The notes beneath the pieces were generated by a model. It was not told the DNA's origin, ran no database searches, and saw nothing but the letters and a program-made list of their open reading frames with translations. DNA of 64,000 nt, taken from positions 35,952,001-36,016,000 of the forward strand of contig NC_091667.1 of the NCBI RefSeq assembly GCF_042453785.1, in the 5' to 3' direction. Origin of the DNA: Malus domestica. Taxonomy: Eukaryota; Streptophyta; Magnoliopsida; Rosales; Rosaceae. Both the position numbers and the translations under genes were made by a program. Shown here in pieces: positions 21,416 to 33,168 of the stretch. How positions within the stretch are numbered: position 1 is the first letter of the stretch; every line of letters starts with the position of its first letter.

Positions 21416-23700
21416 GTAACCGAGAAACATTAAGTTTAACACTCATAAATAACGAATTTGATATCTAAACTTATGTTATGCTGCAAAACGGGTTAAACTT
21501 CTGCTACAAATTGTAATGGTAAATTAACCATAATTCTATTGAGTGATTACATATTTTTCTCTTTTATTCTGTAATGGTGGCCAATTGTTTCCTTGATTCC
21601 AGTTTGGAAGTCCCAACAATTTTTCTTCATAGGTTCAATTTATTTTATATTTTGTCTTCTTGTATTTATTTTTTCGACATCTTAAATAAATATCGTACAT
21701 TTCCATAAAAAAAAAACCTAGAAAGAGTTTAAGTGCACATAAACTATATGCTATAGGTGTTGAGAGGACGATGAGTCTACTCAACGAATAGAATATGTCA
21801 ACCGAAAATTTGAATTAATTGAGTTTTATAATACTCTGAACGACCTACTCAGCTAGTATTTAGATATAAAAAGTGTGAAGGCAACACGAATTAATATTTT
21901 GAAATTTTGATCCAATCATTTGATGTCGTCTGGCTTCTGCATTCCACCGGTTGCAACTAGCATGGTTGTTGGCAGGTCTTCACATTTGGCTGCATAATAT
22001 AATCACATTTTTATCATGTCCATTTGGAAGTTTACAAGTATGAACTCCTTGTACAACTGTTAAACAGTTTCAGATTTTGGTGATTTTTACAGACATAATC
22101 TTTGAGGAAAGACCTAAAAAATAGACAGTTCGAATCATTAAAATACAGTACGAAATAAATCCTACAAAAACGTGTGTAAAAAATTGGGTCACTGACCTGC
22201 CACCCACACACACACATATATATAATATCAATATTATCGTCCAAACATATTGGAACACACTGCCAAAGAGAAGTCTATTGGACATTGACTTTCATCAAGA
22301 GGCCAGCTAACCAGCCAGCAACTGACCAAGTACAACCCATCCCAGTACCACCAAACTTTTTTTTTTGGTTCGAAAACGATAAGTAACACGAAACTTTGAC
22401 CGTATACAAATACAGAAATACAAGGAAGATTTTATGAATTTACATTATATAAACAAATCAACGCCACTGAATTGATGAAAAATTAAGGGACCTTTAAATA
22501 AAATAAATAAGAAAAAAACTTGATATAAGTCCAATTTTTTTAGTCAATAGTAGGAATAGTCTAATTTATTAAAATAAGTCCAATTCTATAAATTTAATTA
22601 TTTAATTATCAATAATTATCTATTCAATGATAAGATTTATTATAAAAATCAAATTTCTTCATAATTATCTCTTTGATTATTTCTTTTTATTTTTATTTTT
22701 TGTTATTTCTTGTTCTTCCTCCTGCTTTAAACCACATTTATAGATTTTATTTTTAATTTTTATAATCAACCTATATCACAGGTTAATTATTTTTATGTAT
22801 CTATATGACATATTCTTTTTTATAATCAACGTGTCAAAAATTAATGTGTCTTGCTTGTAGGTATACTATGTTTTTTCCTACCTTTTAGTTAGGTTTCATA
22901 TCTCACTTACATGTATAATATATATTCATATATTTGTTACTTGAGTTAAGGTAGAATATTTTGTAGATAATTTATGTTAGTATATTAGTTTTTGTTGTTG
23001 TAAGATATTAATTAGATTTTTTGGAGTTGAAAAATGCATAATATCATAAGATTTTAATTGATTTTTAATATTTAAAAAATATAAAATGAGTATAAAAGAA
23101 ATAAAAACATGTAATTAGATAACTTGACTCACTCTTAAAAACCATATATGTTTTTGGACCTAGATCTAAAAGCCCTATCATTTAATTTCACGCCACTTTT
23201 CAATTTAACTTGCTTGATAACTATTTTCATTCTTAATATTAAAAAAAACAAATAAAAACTGAAATGGTTATCAAAACGAGCCGTCGGGCCGAACAATACT
23301 CGGTTTCCAAAGTTTGGTAACATGGAGCTTGAAATTTGAAATTACAGTGCAAAGCAACCTTCTAAATTTATATTTGAATGTCTTTACAAGACTCTGTAAC
23401 CTTACCTTCAAAGATATGAGCACAAACAACCCACACAAATGTAAATACAAAAGCTTTCTTCGACTGCATTGCCTCTACCGTCGCAGCGATCACAACCGGT
23501 ACAATATACGGATTACGTTTTACAAATGTCGATGCGTTTTCAAGGGTCTTGAACAATTCTTTTGCATATATTCTCACAAATTATTGACATAGATAGACCC
23601 ATACCACTTCACTCGCCAAAGGGACGGACAAGGTTCTAAAAGAATCGGAGACACTTTCAGTAGAAACTTTGACGAAAAAATTATGTATCCGGGGTTACAT
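21416..23700. other. Intergenic, no gene seen
   Basis: Very AT-rich, with poly-T and ATTTTTATTTT-type stretches (22680-22800) and a short CA/TA run near 22207. No coding block, RNA gene or full mobile element is supported. It contains the region downstream of the minus-strand kinase gene; its 3' untranslated part probably lies at about 23400-23700. Confidence 0.5.
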
Positions 23701-26498
23701 TTATCGATGTCTAGTATTGGAACTACGTACTGTCACACCATGCAAAAATTTGGTGTATCCAAGGAAGGAAAGTTTTCGGTCTGAAGTTCGGATCCAGTCA
23801 TTGAGTAACTGATAAGATGTAGGAAGCAGATTCATTTCCTGCATAAAGTTTTTGTTTTTCTTGAGTTTGCTGATATTCAATTGATAGACGGATGCAGATG
23901 CTTGTTCGATATGATATACTGAAAGTAACATGTACACCAGCAATTGTACGAAAGACTGATGTGCATACCTGTGCCAACTCCTCAACAGTGATGACCCGGT
24001 TTCCTTCGTTTTCAAAATACTCAAACGCCGTACTTGCAATGTTCTCCCATCCTTCATGAGCTTCTAGCTGATATGTACTTATTGCAGCGACGCAGAATTC
24101 TTCGAAGTCCAATTTCTTGTGTGAGAGTGGTTCCATCTTGAATAAAAAAACTACAATATGAGTATACGCCTCGTGCAAAAGCCGCAGTTCAAGAAATATA
24201 AAAAAAATGTATTGGAAAATTGGCTTCATTTATCAATTGTATCGATTCTACGATTCCAGGCTGTGTGTGTCAATAGAAAAGACAAGCCAGCAATGAAAAA
24301 GTCAGAGAAGAAAACAAACTCAAGACAAAACTTCTAGAGTCCTCCAATATTAAGGAGAAAAAAGTGCGTTCTCTTTATTTGTTTCATTAAATACAACCAT
24401 CGCAGAAACAGACCACTATTCCGCCTTACATATCACAGAATATCCAACAGTTTACAGTTTTATATCATTTAAAACAAAAGTTAGCAAACAAATTTAGGAT
24501 CATTCCACCGTTGAAATCAAAGAAAGAATATCTCTCACCAATTTTATAAAGTCATGAACCCTCGACTCCTTCATGGCATCAGTTGCATTTCTCATGAGGG
24601 CCTGCAATATTCTTCATGATCAGTTCATGAAAAACAGTGAAGATAAACGAATTTGGGAACATCTAACTATGGTACTTACTAGAGATATCAAATAGCCGTA
24701 TTATAGCATGTACATAGATAATACGGGTCCAAAATGGGATCTAAAATGTAACAAAAGAAATATTGTTAAAGCAAAAAGAACTCGGACTAACCGTTTTGAA
24801 ATTATCAAGGGACACATATCCTTGTTTTGGATCCAAGAGTCTAAATTGAGCCCTAAGGTAGAAGAGCTCGTCTTCTGTTATAGCTTTGGAGAGGGCCTGT
24901 GAATAATGAAATATGTTACAAATTTGATGCCTTCTAACATCACAATTGTGGGTTTGTGCGTGTGTGTGTGTGTGTGTGAGTGAAAGATTGGATTGCCCCA
25001 AAGTATGCCATTCATGCCTCACAGCACCCAGCTTGTTATCTTTGATTTTAAGTTGTTTCTTCATCTTTTCACTTTTTTTTTTCCCTTCACATTTTCGGGG
25101 ATTGGGAGGGGATGGTTTCTTGTGAGTGTCTGTTACCTTTAGTGCTGCACGCTTCAAAGGTGAGGACCGAACATATGACTTAACCAACTTGTAGATTAAA
25201 ATATCTAAAGGCACATCACGGTTTTCATCTCGTAACCATGGGTGAGCTGTGAACACAAGAAATAGGTATCAGCAAATCAACAAGAAATACCTGTACATGA
25301 CACTAGCAGGGAAATTTAGTGCAAAATCATATTCTGGACTGTATGAAATATTTAGAACCAACTTACATAAAGCTTGGGCAGCAGTCATTCTTTTTCTGTG
25401 GTCCTTGTTCAGAAGCCTTTTGAGAAAATCTTTGGCTTCCGAGGACACTGAAGGCCAAGGTGAATCATCAAAGTTAGGATCAGCTCTTAGCACTGAACGA
25501 AAGATTCCAGATTCAGTTCGTGCCCAGAAAGGTCTACTTCCACATAGCAATATATATGTTATGACACCAATGCTCCACATATCTGCTTCGAGACTGTAAG
25601 ATCTATGTAACACCTCAGGTGCAACATAGTATGCACTTCCAACAATATCATTGAGGCGTTGATCTGCACATGTAGAACTAAATGTGCTGTGAAAACAATA
25701 TAATGTTCAGATAACTAAAGTTCTCATAAATAGATTGAATTCTAGGAAGGGAAGTTTGATTTCTCACACGAATATGCCAACATATCAGGAAAAAAAAACC
25801 ATTTGAAAAAGGTTAAAGAAAATATTTCCAATGAAACAAATAGTTATTGACAATGCAGGTTGGCAACACAGTAAAAATAATAATCATATAGGTATCAACT
25901 TCATGACAAGAAACAATTTGCAGCTGCACATCATAGATTGAAGCCAAAGTATGGTGTGTGGAAACTGGAAAGTGACCATTACCGGGCCTAGTAAAGTCAG
26001 AGAGACCAAAATCAATAACCTTCAATGGAGCATCCTCATCTCTTGTTTTGAAAAGAAAATTCTGCCAAGCATTCATAATTAAAAGAGTCATTAGTTACTG
26101 GTTGGGATACGAACGTGAAGAATTGAAACACAACTACATGTGAACATTCACAATTATTCTAACTGTTAGTTCAAACTTTCTGAATATAGTACCTCCGGTT
26201 TTAGATCACGGTGTACAACACCTTGGAGATGACAGAAGGAAACAACACTTAAAATTTGCACAACAATAGTTTTAGCGTCCTCTTCTGTGTATCTTCCACC
26301 CCTGCCACAAAGTAGTGATTAAGAATAAATCCTTGACTCGTAAAATCCGATAGTGCAAATAACAAGTACAATACAAGAAAATAAAGCAGTTCATTCTACC
26401 TCGACAAAATCCTATCCAGTAGTTCTCCACCTTCACACAACCTGTAAGGTCAGCAGGATGAGAAAACTTCAAAACAGGCTTATCAGCCAAAAATACTG

Positions 26499-26531
<33 letters not shown>

Positions 26532-27650
26532 GATGAACCATGATTCCAAGTTTTTATGAATAACATGACTATATATTAATGAAAGGAAAAAAGTTCATAC
26601 TCCATGACAATGTAGACATTATGGGCATCCTCAAACGCATCGTAAAATCTGACCAGATTCTTATGTCCAGCTAATGCTTTCAGTATTTTCACCTCTCTAC
26701 GAACATCTTCAATAGCTATTGCGGTTGTCATCTGCAAAAAGATCCCTCATTTAATTACCAATATAACTTCAATTCAAATTTATATGCAGCAACTCAAGTA
26801 CTACTGAGTTCACAGTCAGAGATCAACAGGCGAAAAGTTCTTCGGATTTGACTTGTTGCAGGGCAGGCATAATCCACATAACCATTGCTTAATCCAGTGA
26901 TCAGACTGTTCCCCAACTAATTAAAATTTATCAATTTCAAGCAAAAGTATAAAAAGCTGATTACTTGAAATACTGATTGCTTCAACACAAATGGATGCAA
27001 TTTGCCCTTTAAATTCATCCAAATTTACTTAAAATACACAAAGAAACAAGCTTTAAACACCAAACAAGAAAGTGCCAATTCAACTAAATTATTAAAACAA
27101 ACAAATAAATCATCACCTTCGCTTTGGCTATGATCTTGACGGCGACCGGCTGTCCTTTGAGCTCTCCTTTCTTGCCCTTGGCCCAGCAAGTATGACCAAA
27201 ATGGCCTCGACCCACCATTTTCCCCAGCTCAAACTTCGCCCCAATGTTCTTCCCATACCCAAAGCTCTTGTCCAGTGCTCTCTCTCCTCCCTCGCCTTCC
27301 TCGCCGCCCTGATGCTCCTCCGGTATCGGCCCGTCCTTTGGCTTCGCCTCGCGCCCCTGCCGCCGACGAATGGCCTCCATGATCGGCTTCGCCGGCGACG
27401 GCGGAGGCAGAGGCCACCGAAACTTCCTACCCGGTGTCCTGGCCGGCGACGGGGCAATTCCAGCTGGAAGCGGACTGGGGCACGGGCTCGCGGAGAAAGA
27501 GTTAGCCGGAGTGTGCTTGCCGGAGTGATCATCGCCGGGTCTGGGGCTGGGCGGCACGGGCGCTACTGGCGAGTGTTTTGACTGATGGGCGGCGGTGGGC
27601 TCGTTGTCGGCCCCGGAAACGGCGACGTTCTTGCTGCAGCAAAGTCCCAT
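23701..27650 (-). CDS. CRK: CDPK-related protein kinase (CRK), 11 exons
   Basis: Ser/Thr kinase of 591 residues. Exons (minus): 27117-27650, 26601-26731, 26400-26441, 26193-26301, 25983-26061, 25367-25663, 25137-25246, 24792-24896, 24539-24601, 23969-24136, 23701-23838. All have GT-AG borders and phases agree. The N-terminus MGLCCSKN fits myristoylation at Gly2 and palmitoylation at Cys4/5, so plasma-membrane attachment is likely. A Pro/Ser-rich variable region precedes the kinase domain: glycine loop GRGHFG (about 147), lysine VAVKII (172), HRDLKPE (Asp about 268), DFG (289-291), APE (313-315). The C-terminal calmodulin-like part has degenerate EF-hands ([25 protein letters not shown]) lacking the usual acidic ligands, the mark of CRKs as opposed to CDPKs. 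Length and exon number are typical. Intron 2 (26442-26600) holds a (CA)n run. Confidence 0.95.
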
Positions 27651-27963
27651 CGTTGAATTGTTAGGGTTTTTGGCGGGGCGGGAGTCAAAGTAAGTGCATC
27701 GGACGGTGGAGAAAATCCGCCGACTTATTAAACAGGCGCGAGAGCGGAGGAGGAGGAAGGAGAGAAATGTGAATAGAAGAAAGAAGATAGAAATGTGAAT
27801 AATTAAAATGTTGGTGGCATTTATTTGGTTTAAGTTTGAAAGTTGGGGAGTTATATGTTAATCTGACAGCTGAGGATGAGACTTTTATGTTAAACGTTTA
27901 ATTCCTGGCCGTTGATTTCAATCATGTGTTATTTCTTGTGGGTCTCATCAACCATATGAGTTG
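27651..27963 (-). promoter_or_regulatory. Promoter and leader region of the CRK gene
   Basis: GC-rich just upstream of the ATG (27660-27780), then AT-rich. No clear TATA box is seen on the minus strand within 150 bp. The MITE at 27964 begins about 310 bp upstream of the start codon. Confidence 0.4.
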
Positions 27964-28176
27964 GGAAAAGGATTCTCGCCGGATCTTTTTTCCAGAGATC
28001 TTAGAGATTTCGTGATCTCATCATTTAATCGTATATCGCACGGTCTGTTTTCGTTAAGTACTATTTATATTTAATTTTAAATCTTAAATTTTAAAATGAT
28101 TTCTGATCGTATAATGTACAATAAACGAGTGAGATCAAAAGATCCCTAGGAAAATGATCCGGCGATGATCCTTTCC
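27964..28176. mobile_element. Palindromic Mutator-like MITE with intact target duplication
   Basis: 213 bp. Terminal inverted repeats begin GGAAA and share TCGCCGGATC, with one gap and two mismatches over about 22 bases. Both sides carry the identical 9-bp sequence TATGAGTTG (27955-27963 and 28177-28185), the duplication length typical of Mutator-like elements. No coding capacity. Similar in design to 14114-14312 and 56658-56854. Confidence 0.85.
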
Positions 28177-28239
28177 TATGAGTTGCATTTTAATTTTATT
28201 TCTACTTTTTTAAGAAATGATGAGATATTCTATTCGTAT

Positions 28240-28350
28240 GTAATTCACATGACATGTTTTGGATTCAATTTCTGATGCTGATGAATCACACGATGATTGC
28301 CATAAAGAATGTTAAATATTTCTGTAAGTCTTCTCTACCTTGGAATGTCG
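28240..28350 (+). repeat. SINE-like fragment
   Basis: Shares with 31133-31285 the order GATTC(G/A)ATTT, GGTGCTG or GATGCTG, GAATCA(C/T)ACGATGA, then AAATA and GTCTT. This is the part of the SINE after the B-box. The head region is not recognisable. Confidence 0.4.
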
Positions 28351-29312
28351 ACTGTTATGACAAAATCATCAGCTAATCCTTTTTCTAAAAGAGATCAAAA
28401 GATAAGTAATTATACAGTAAAAATATTCATTCATCTAAATTATGAGCAGAAGGATTTGAACTTACTAAGAAGCTCACAACTTTAGCCAAGTTGTCCGCCA
28501 TTTTCATTTCTTCTTTAATTTTAATCGCATGTTTAGTTACTTAAAATCGAGATGTCAAGGATTAGAGATGGAAAAGATTGTGAATTTAATGTTCTCTCTA
28601 ATTAATATGTGGCAACAATATTTTATACACATTGTTATGAGATCCACACCATAATGTATTTTAACAACCAAACCATCAGAACATCATTCATAGAATATTC
28701 TTGCAAAAAATTAGACAAATTAAAAATCATTAAGACATTTATTTGTAGTGTAAAAATTGCACGGACACGATTATACTAAGAACGTTAACCTCTTAATCCA
28801 AGAGACATATGGTTTTGGACTTGAATAATTTTTTGCAATGATGATCTACCAATGGTGTTCTAAAAGATAGACAATTTGTATCATTGATATACCTTACGAA
28901 GTGAGCTCATAAAAAACATATGTCAAATCAATGTACACAAAAGAAAAATTGTATAAAAAAAGTAATGCTACGAATCTGCTCTATATGTATATATAAGACC
29001 TAAATTTTCGAATTTGATTTCCTTCTTCTTTATTCTTGCTCTTATAAAAGAAATAAAAATAAATAAAAACCATAGATTACCAGAATTATGCAATTCGTTG
29101 TAAAATATCTAATTTGCATATGTAATTCATAGAAAAATCCAACCCTCTTGTGCTAAATAATGTACAAAACTAGTATGGTTCTATTTAAAATGACCAAGAC
29201 AACGTTGATATGTGAGTCGAGATCTCGTATTTCTAACTTATCCAACATCTCGAATCCAAATTAATCTTATAATATATTTTACCGCAAACAAGATAACTTT
29301 CTCAGACAAAGC
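28351..29312. other. Intergenic, no gene seen
   Basis: AT-rich sequence with dense stops. No repeat ends or coding blocks supported. Confidence 0.5.
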
Positions 29313-29325
29313 CAGCCTTATTATT

Positions 29326-29522
29326 ATTATTTTTTTTAAAGGAAACAATTGGTGGTAAATCATGGTTATCCATCATTTTTCATGATCAAGAAAGCTCATA
29401 GAGGTATTTCAGTCTCCCTCTGACCACAAGTCTGGCTTTCACACCAGTAATGAATTTCAAACCCAAAACCTCCAGTTTTTAATTTTAAAAAAGTATCGTA
29501 ATCTACCATTTACCTCGTGGTT
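29326..29522 (-). mobile_element. tRNA-derived SINE with intact target duplication
   Basis: Minus-strand SINE of about 197 bp. On the minus strand it starts ACCACGAGG, has a B-box-like GGGTTTGAAATTC, the block GAAATACCTCTATGAG, and ends in an A-rich tail after TCCTTTAAAAAAAA. Identical 13-bp flanks CAGCCTTATTATT (29313-29325 and 29523-29535) mark retroposition. Related copies: 42103-42302, 31133-31285 and 12829-13030. Confidence 0.8.
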
Positions 29523-29535
29523 CAGCCTTATTATT

Positions 29536-31132
29536 TAAATACAACCATGACGATAGAGTCTAATATTATAAACTATGATATTATAATTGGATTACCGACT
29601 TAATCAAACTGTTCCAAATACAAAAATATTCTAATCTTGGAATCGGAGGAGGACGACAGACTTTGCCCTTCATCTTCGAAATCGTCACCTTTGTAATTTG
29701 TAGACTCTTTTTCTTTGAATACAACGTTCTTTGGTTTTGTTTACACGTGGATGTGTTGCAAAGTTTATTCATTTCTTTTGTAATCGTGGGTCTTCTAGTT
29801 GACAATTACAACCTCATAAGACTTAAGAGAGGGAGAAACTTAGGTGTGTATATATCGTATCATATCTCGCATATTAAAATAACAGTCTCTTAGGTATGAG
29901 ATAATCATTAACCGGATGAGTATTACACTTTTTGAATACATAGCAAGTGTTTATTTGACAACGACGCGATTGAGATTAAAACTTTATAAGATAAGAGGAT
30001 CTCTCCTCAAGTCTTTCACACACTATAATTTGAGTAGCTCAAATTGTATCGTATAGTAATATACTTGAGATACCGTCATTTTAACATTATAGTCGCTTGT
30101 AAATTCTTCAACGGCATATGCTATGTAAATGTATTATTTGGTGCTTATACGTTTTTTTTTATTTTTTTTACAAGAAACGGTAGCGATTTTTCATTAATAA
30201 CGATAACAATAACAGTTACAAGGGTTGCCACATGGGTACAATCTCCATTGACCAAATATTTGATCTAAAGGTAATTCGCACAAACAATCAATGATGATAA
30301 TCCCCTAATCGGCTACCACAAGCACGCGCACACTACCACAAACACCTTGGTACAAATTTGCCACAAAGACGGCAGGAGCAACAGACTTATCACGGAACAC
30401 ACTAATGTCACTGCCACACAAGTGAAGTCACATTAAACCATGGTTAATAAGTGAGGTCAAACCAAAACCACCGTAAACACGCGAGGTCATATCAAAACCA
30501 TTGCACACGCTACATCACTCGTTAAGCGAGACATTATCCGCTAAATACGGTACAAACAAATCAACATTTAATTGCACTAATTCGAAAATCAAAATCCTCC
30601 GGTTGACTTGTATCCAACGATTGGCCCATCAAAACCTACAATTTAGCGCTTCGAGCGGAGATCTGGCGGCTACTGGCGGCTACACGCAATATAGTCACAT
30701 TCCCATGTAATGGGGGAAATGGATTTGAAAGGTAGCGACCAATCAAGGATTAGGTGACCAAATCAAAGTCCCCAAGTTGGAGTTGGAAGTTGGAAGTTGG
30801 AAGAGGTATCTTCCTTTAGAAAACAAAGTTGGAAATATTCTCACCACTTTGACTTCTCTCTAGGTAGACGTTCTAATGTACTAATTTTATGATATGTTTA
30901 CTTTATATTTACACATGTCATGTATTACGTTAAATTTTAGAGATATTTTGCAAATTCTTTTATATGTGCTTGTAAAAATATTCATACGTTAGCAAATACA
31001 AGATATGTTAAGGATCAAAATAATTATAATTCTCAGTTCATGTAAGTAAGCAGATAATCGGAGGGAATAATTGAACAATGACGTAAGTTGTAACTTGTAA
31101 GAGTATCGACTTTTAGCTAAAAATCTTTATGT
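29536..31132. other. Intergenic, no gene seen
   Basis: No coding blocks supported. The stretch 30255-30720 is somewhat GC-richer, with loosely repeated phrases of the type AGTGAGGTCAAACCAAAACCA and GCGAGGTCATATCAAAACCA (about 30452 and 30481), a diverged short tandem repeat of about 30 bp. Confidence 0.45.
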
Positions 31133-31285
31133 TAGCCACAACGGGATGGTCGAGGGGTTAGGGCGAATTCCAAGTTCATATTTCACACGGTTCGTCCTTG
31201 AATTCGATTTTTGGTGCTGGTGAATCATACGATGAATCATGAGAGGTTGAAATACCTCCGTGAGTCTTTTCAGCCTCCAAAAAGT
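31133..31285 (+). repeat. tRNA-derived SINE copy, plus strand
   Basis: The head GATGGTCGAGGGGTTAGGGCG fits a tRNA-like A-box region, and GGTTCGTCCTTGAATTCGA resembles a B-box region. The downstream GAAATACCTCCGTGAGTCTT matches the same block in the 42103-42302 copy. No clear flanking duplication. Confidence 0.6.
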
Positions 31286-32340
31286 GGACTTCTGTGAGTT
31301 GGCCACCAACTGACTATAGATGACATGTTTTCTCTTAGATTTGTCGCAAGACATTTGTTACTTAATCGATTAACATCATTTACGCTTACACTCGACTCGG
31401 TGTCCCAGACTTGATGTCTCTTAGAAAGTAAGTGGCAGTAGATGACATGTTTTCCTCTCATGACCTTCAATGCCAACGGGCCACCAAATTATTTAGTACA
31501 AAGCAGAGGGAGGAGATGTTGCATTCATTGGTAAGGACTTGAGAAGTTCGGTTCGATTGCTGGCATCCGAAAGTGTTCATTGAATTCAGAATAACAATGT
31601 TCAACTTTGTTGGGCAGTGGGAGGAGGGTGATGAGTCACCAACTCAATGGGCTTGGATTTCTTATGTTATTACATTCAGCTCAAAGCCCATCTCAGTTTA
31701 ATTTTGGGCCAACTCAAACTCCATCCAGCATTGTCTGCCACGGTTTAAAGACCGGTCATCGGGTTTTGATTAGGATCGGAAAACTTCTAATCCAATTGTA
31801 TGCCCTTAGATTTTAAAAGTTTTTGTGGGTTAAATAGTTAATCGTTAAAGGAAAATAGAAATTAGTGAAAAAAAAGGAAGAGAGAAATCGGTAGAGGTTA
31901 AGTTCGCACTAAAGTCTACAAACATAATTGTTTTCTGCTACTGTAAAAAGCGCCATCTGCAAGTAAGAATTTTGATCATTTTTTGTTTAACTTGTTTAAC
32001 CATACCCTTATTCTTGTTATTCTATTATCATATTAAATAATTTATTTTGGATAGTAAATTAGGAAAATATCAAAGATGTAAACTTGCTTAAGTTTTTATT
32101 ATTAGGCCAAGTGATGAGGATGTGAAAAAATAAGTTAGAGTTATGTTAGATCAAATGTTCGAGGTTTGTGTAATTGTGTTTAATGAAAGAAGATGAATCT
32201 TATTTTTGCTTATGGGAAAAACAACTTATTCTTGGTCGCTTGCTCTAGCAACATTTAATGTACTAATACAACGTTCATAAGACCGCTTAGTGTTTGGTCT
32301 AGTGGTAGCTGTCTTCATTTAGTTAGATTAACACCGAAAA

Positions 32341-32344
<4 letters not shown>
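31286..32344. other. Intergenic, no gene seen
   Basis: Contains a loosely repeated phrase TAGATGACATGTTTTC (about 31317 and 31440), each next to TGGCCACCAA-like or AGTGGCAG sequence. Otherwise AT-rich with no coding block. Confidence 0.45.

Positions 32345-32416
<72 letters not shown>
32345..32416. repeat. (AT)36 microsatellite
   Basis: Uninterrupted AT dinucleotide run of about 72 bp, about 440 bp upstream of the TATA box at 32854. Likely length-variable. Confidence 0.95.
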
Positions 32417-32420
<4 letters not shown>

Positions 32421-32853
32421 AGTACGATACAATACCTATCCTAATTATAGTGCTGTGACTGTACTGTGCATGTATTCATAGAAACTAAATTCACTCACAT
32501 ATTCAATCGGAGACGATATTCAATCAAAATTACCCATCAATTTCGATAAAAAATAAATAAAATTAACTGAGAAATGTGATTAAATCCGAATTGGACTGCC
32601 AACTATTTCGAAATCGTATAAAAAGAAATAACACTATACCAATCAAGAATCACAAAAGTTGAAATAGGGGATAAAAACCTACATGTAAATATCTCAAATT
32701 AAATAATAAATCCAAGAATTCTCCAAATAAATAAATAAATAAATCGAAGAAGAAAAGGTAATTGCCACGTCTCTTCCAAAAAAAAAAAAAAAGGTAATTG
32801 CCACGCGCCACTCGATAGCGTCGACAACCATGTAATGGTACTGAAATTTACCC

Positions 32854-32860
32854 TATAAAT
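32854..32860 (+). promoter_or_regulatory. TATA box of the coiled-coil protein gene
   Basis: TATAAAT, about 30 bp before a pyrimidine-rich stretch (32886-32925) that probably holds the start of transcription. The resulting leader would be about 285 nt long before the ATG at 33169. Confidence 0.6.
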
Positions 32861-33168
32861 GGCGGGAGCCTACCCTGCTCGTAAATTTCTCCCTATCTCT
32901 CTCTCTCTCTCTTCCCCCCGTCAACTCTTCTCTAAATTACACATCAACCCCTCAAAAACCCTCCAATCGCAAAACACTCCAAATCGTCCAGGTGCTTCCT
33001 CTTCGCTATCGCCCTGGTGGAGTAACTCCATTGCCGGTACCTCTCGTCTCGTAATTCCTGCAATTCCTGGTTTTACATTTCCCCCCTTTTCTTTGAGCAT
33101 CTCGAACCCTAGGTTTTTCTGAGCAGAGTGAGTAAGCGAGTTGGAGTAGTACCGTAGCTCCTGATTCA

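Noticed and set aside
23798-24057. Open frames that read through CRK introns 9-10
   Set aside because: Explained by exon 10 or exon 11 plus adjoining intron. Splice sites and phase fit the CRK model better.
27128-27581. Frames opposite or shifted within CRK exon 1
   Set aside because: GC-rich shadow frames. The CRK frame alone shows family motifs.
32859-33122. 87-codon open frame starting ATGGCGGGAGCC before the coiled-coil gene
   Set aside because: Its ATG overlaps the TATA box at 32854-32860, so it would not be in the mRNA. No conserved motif.
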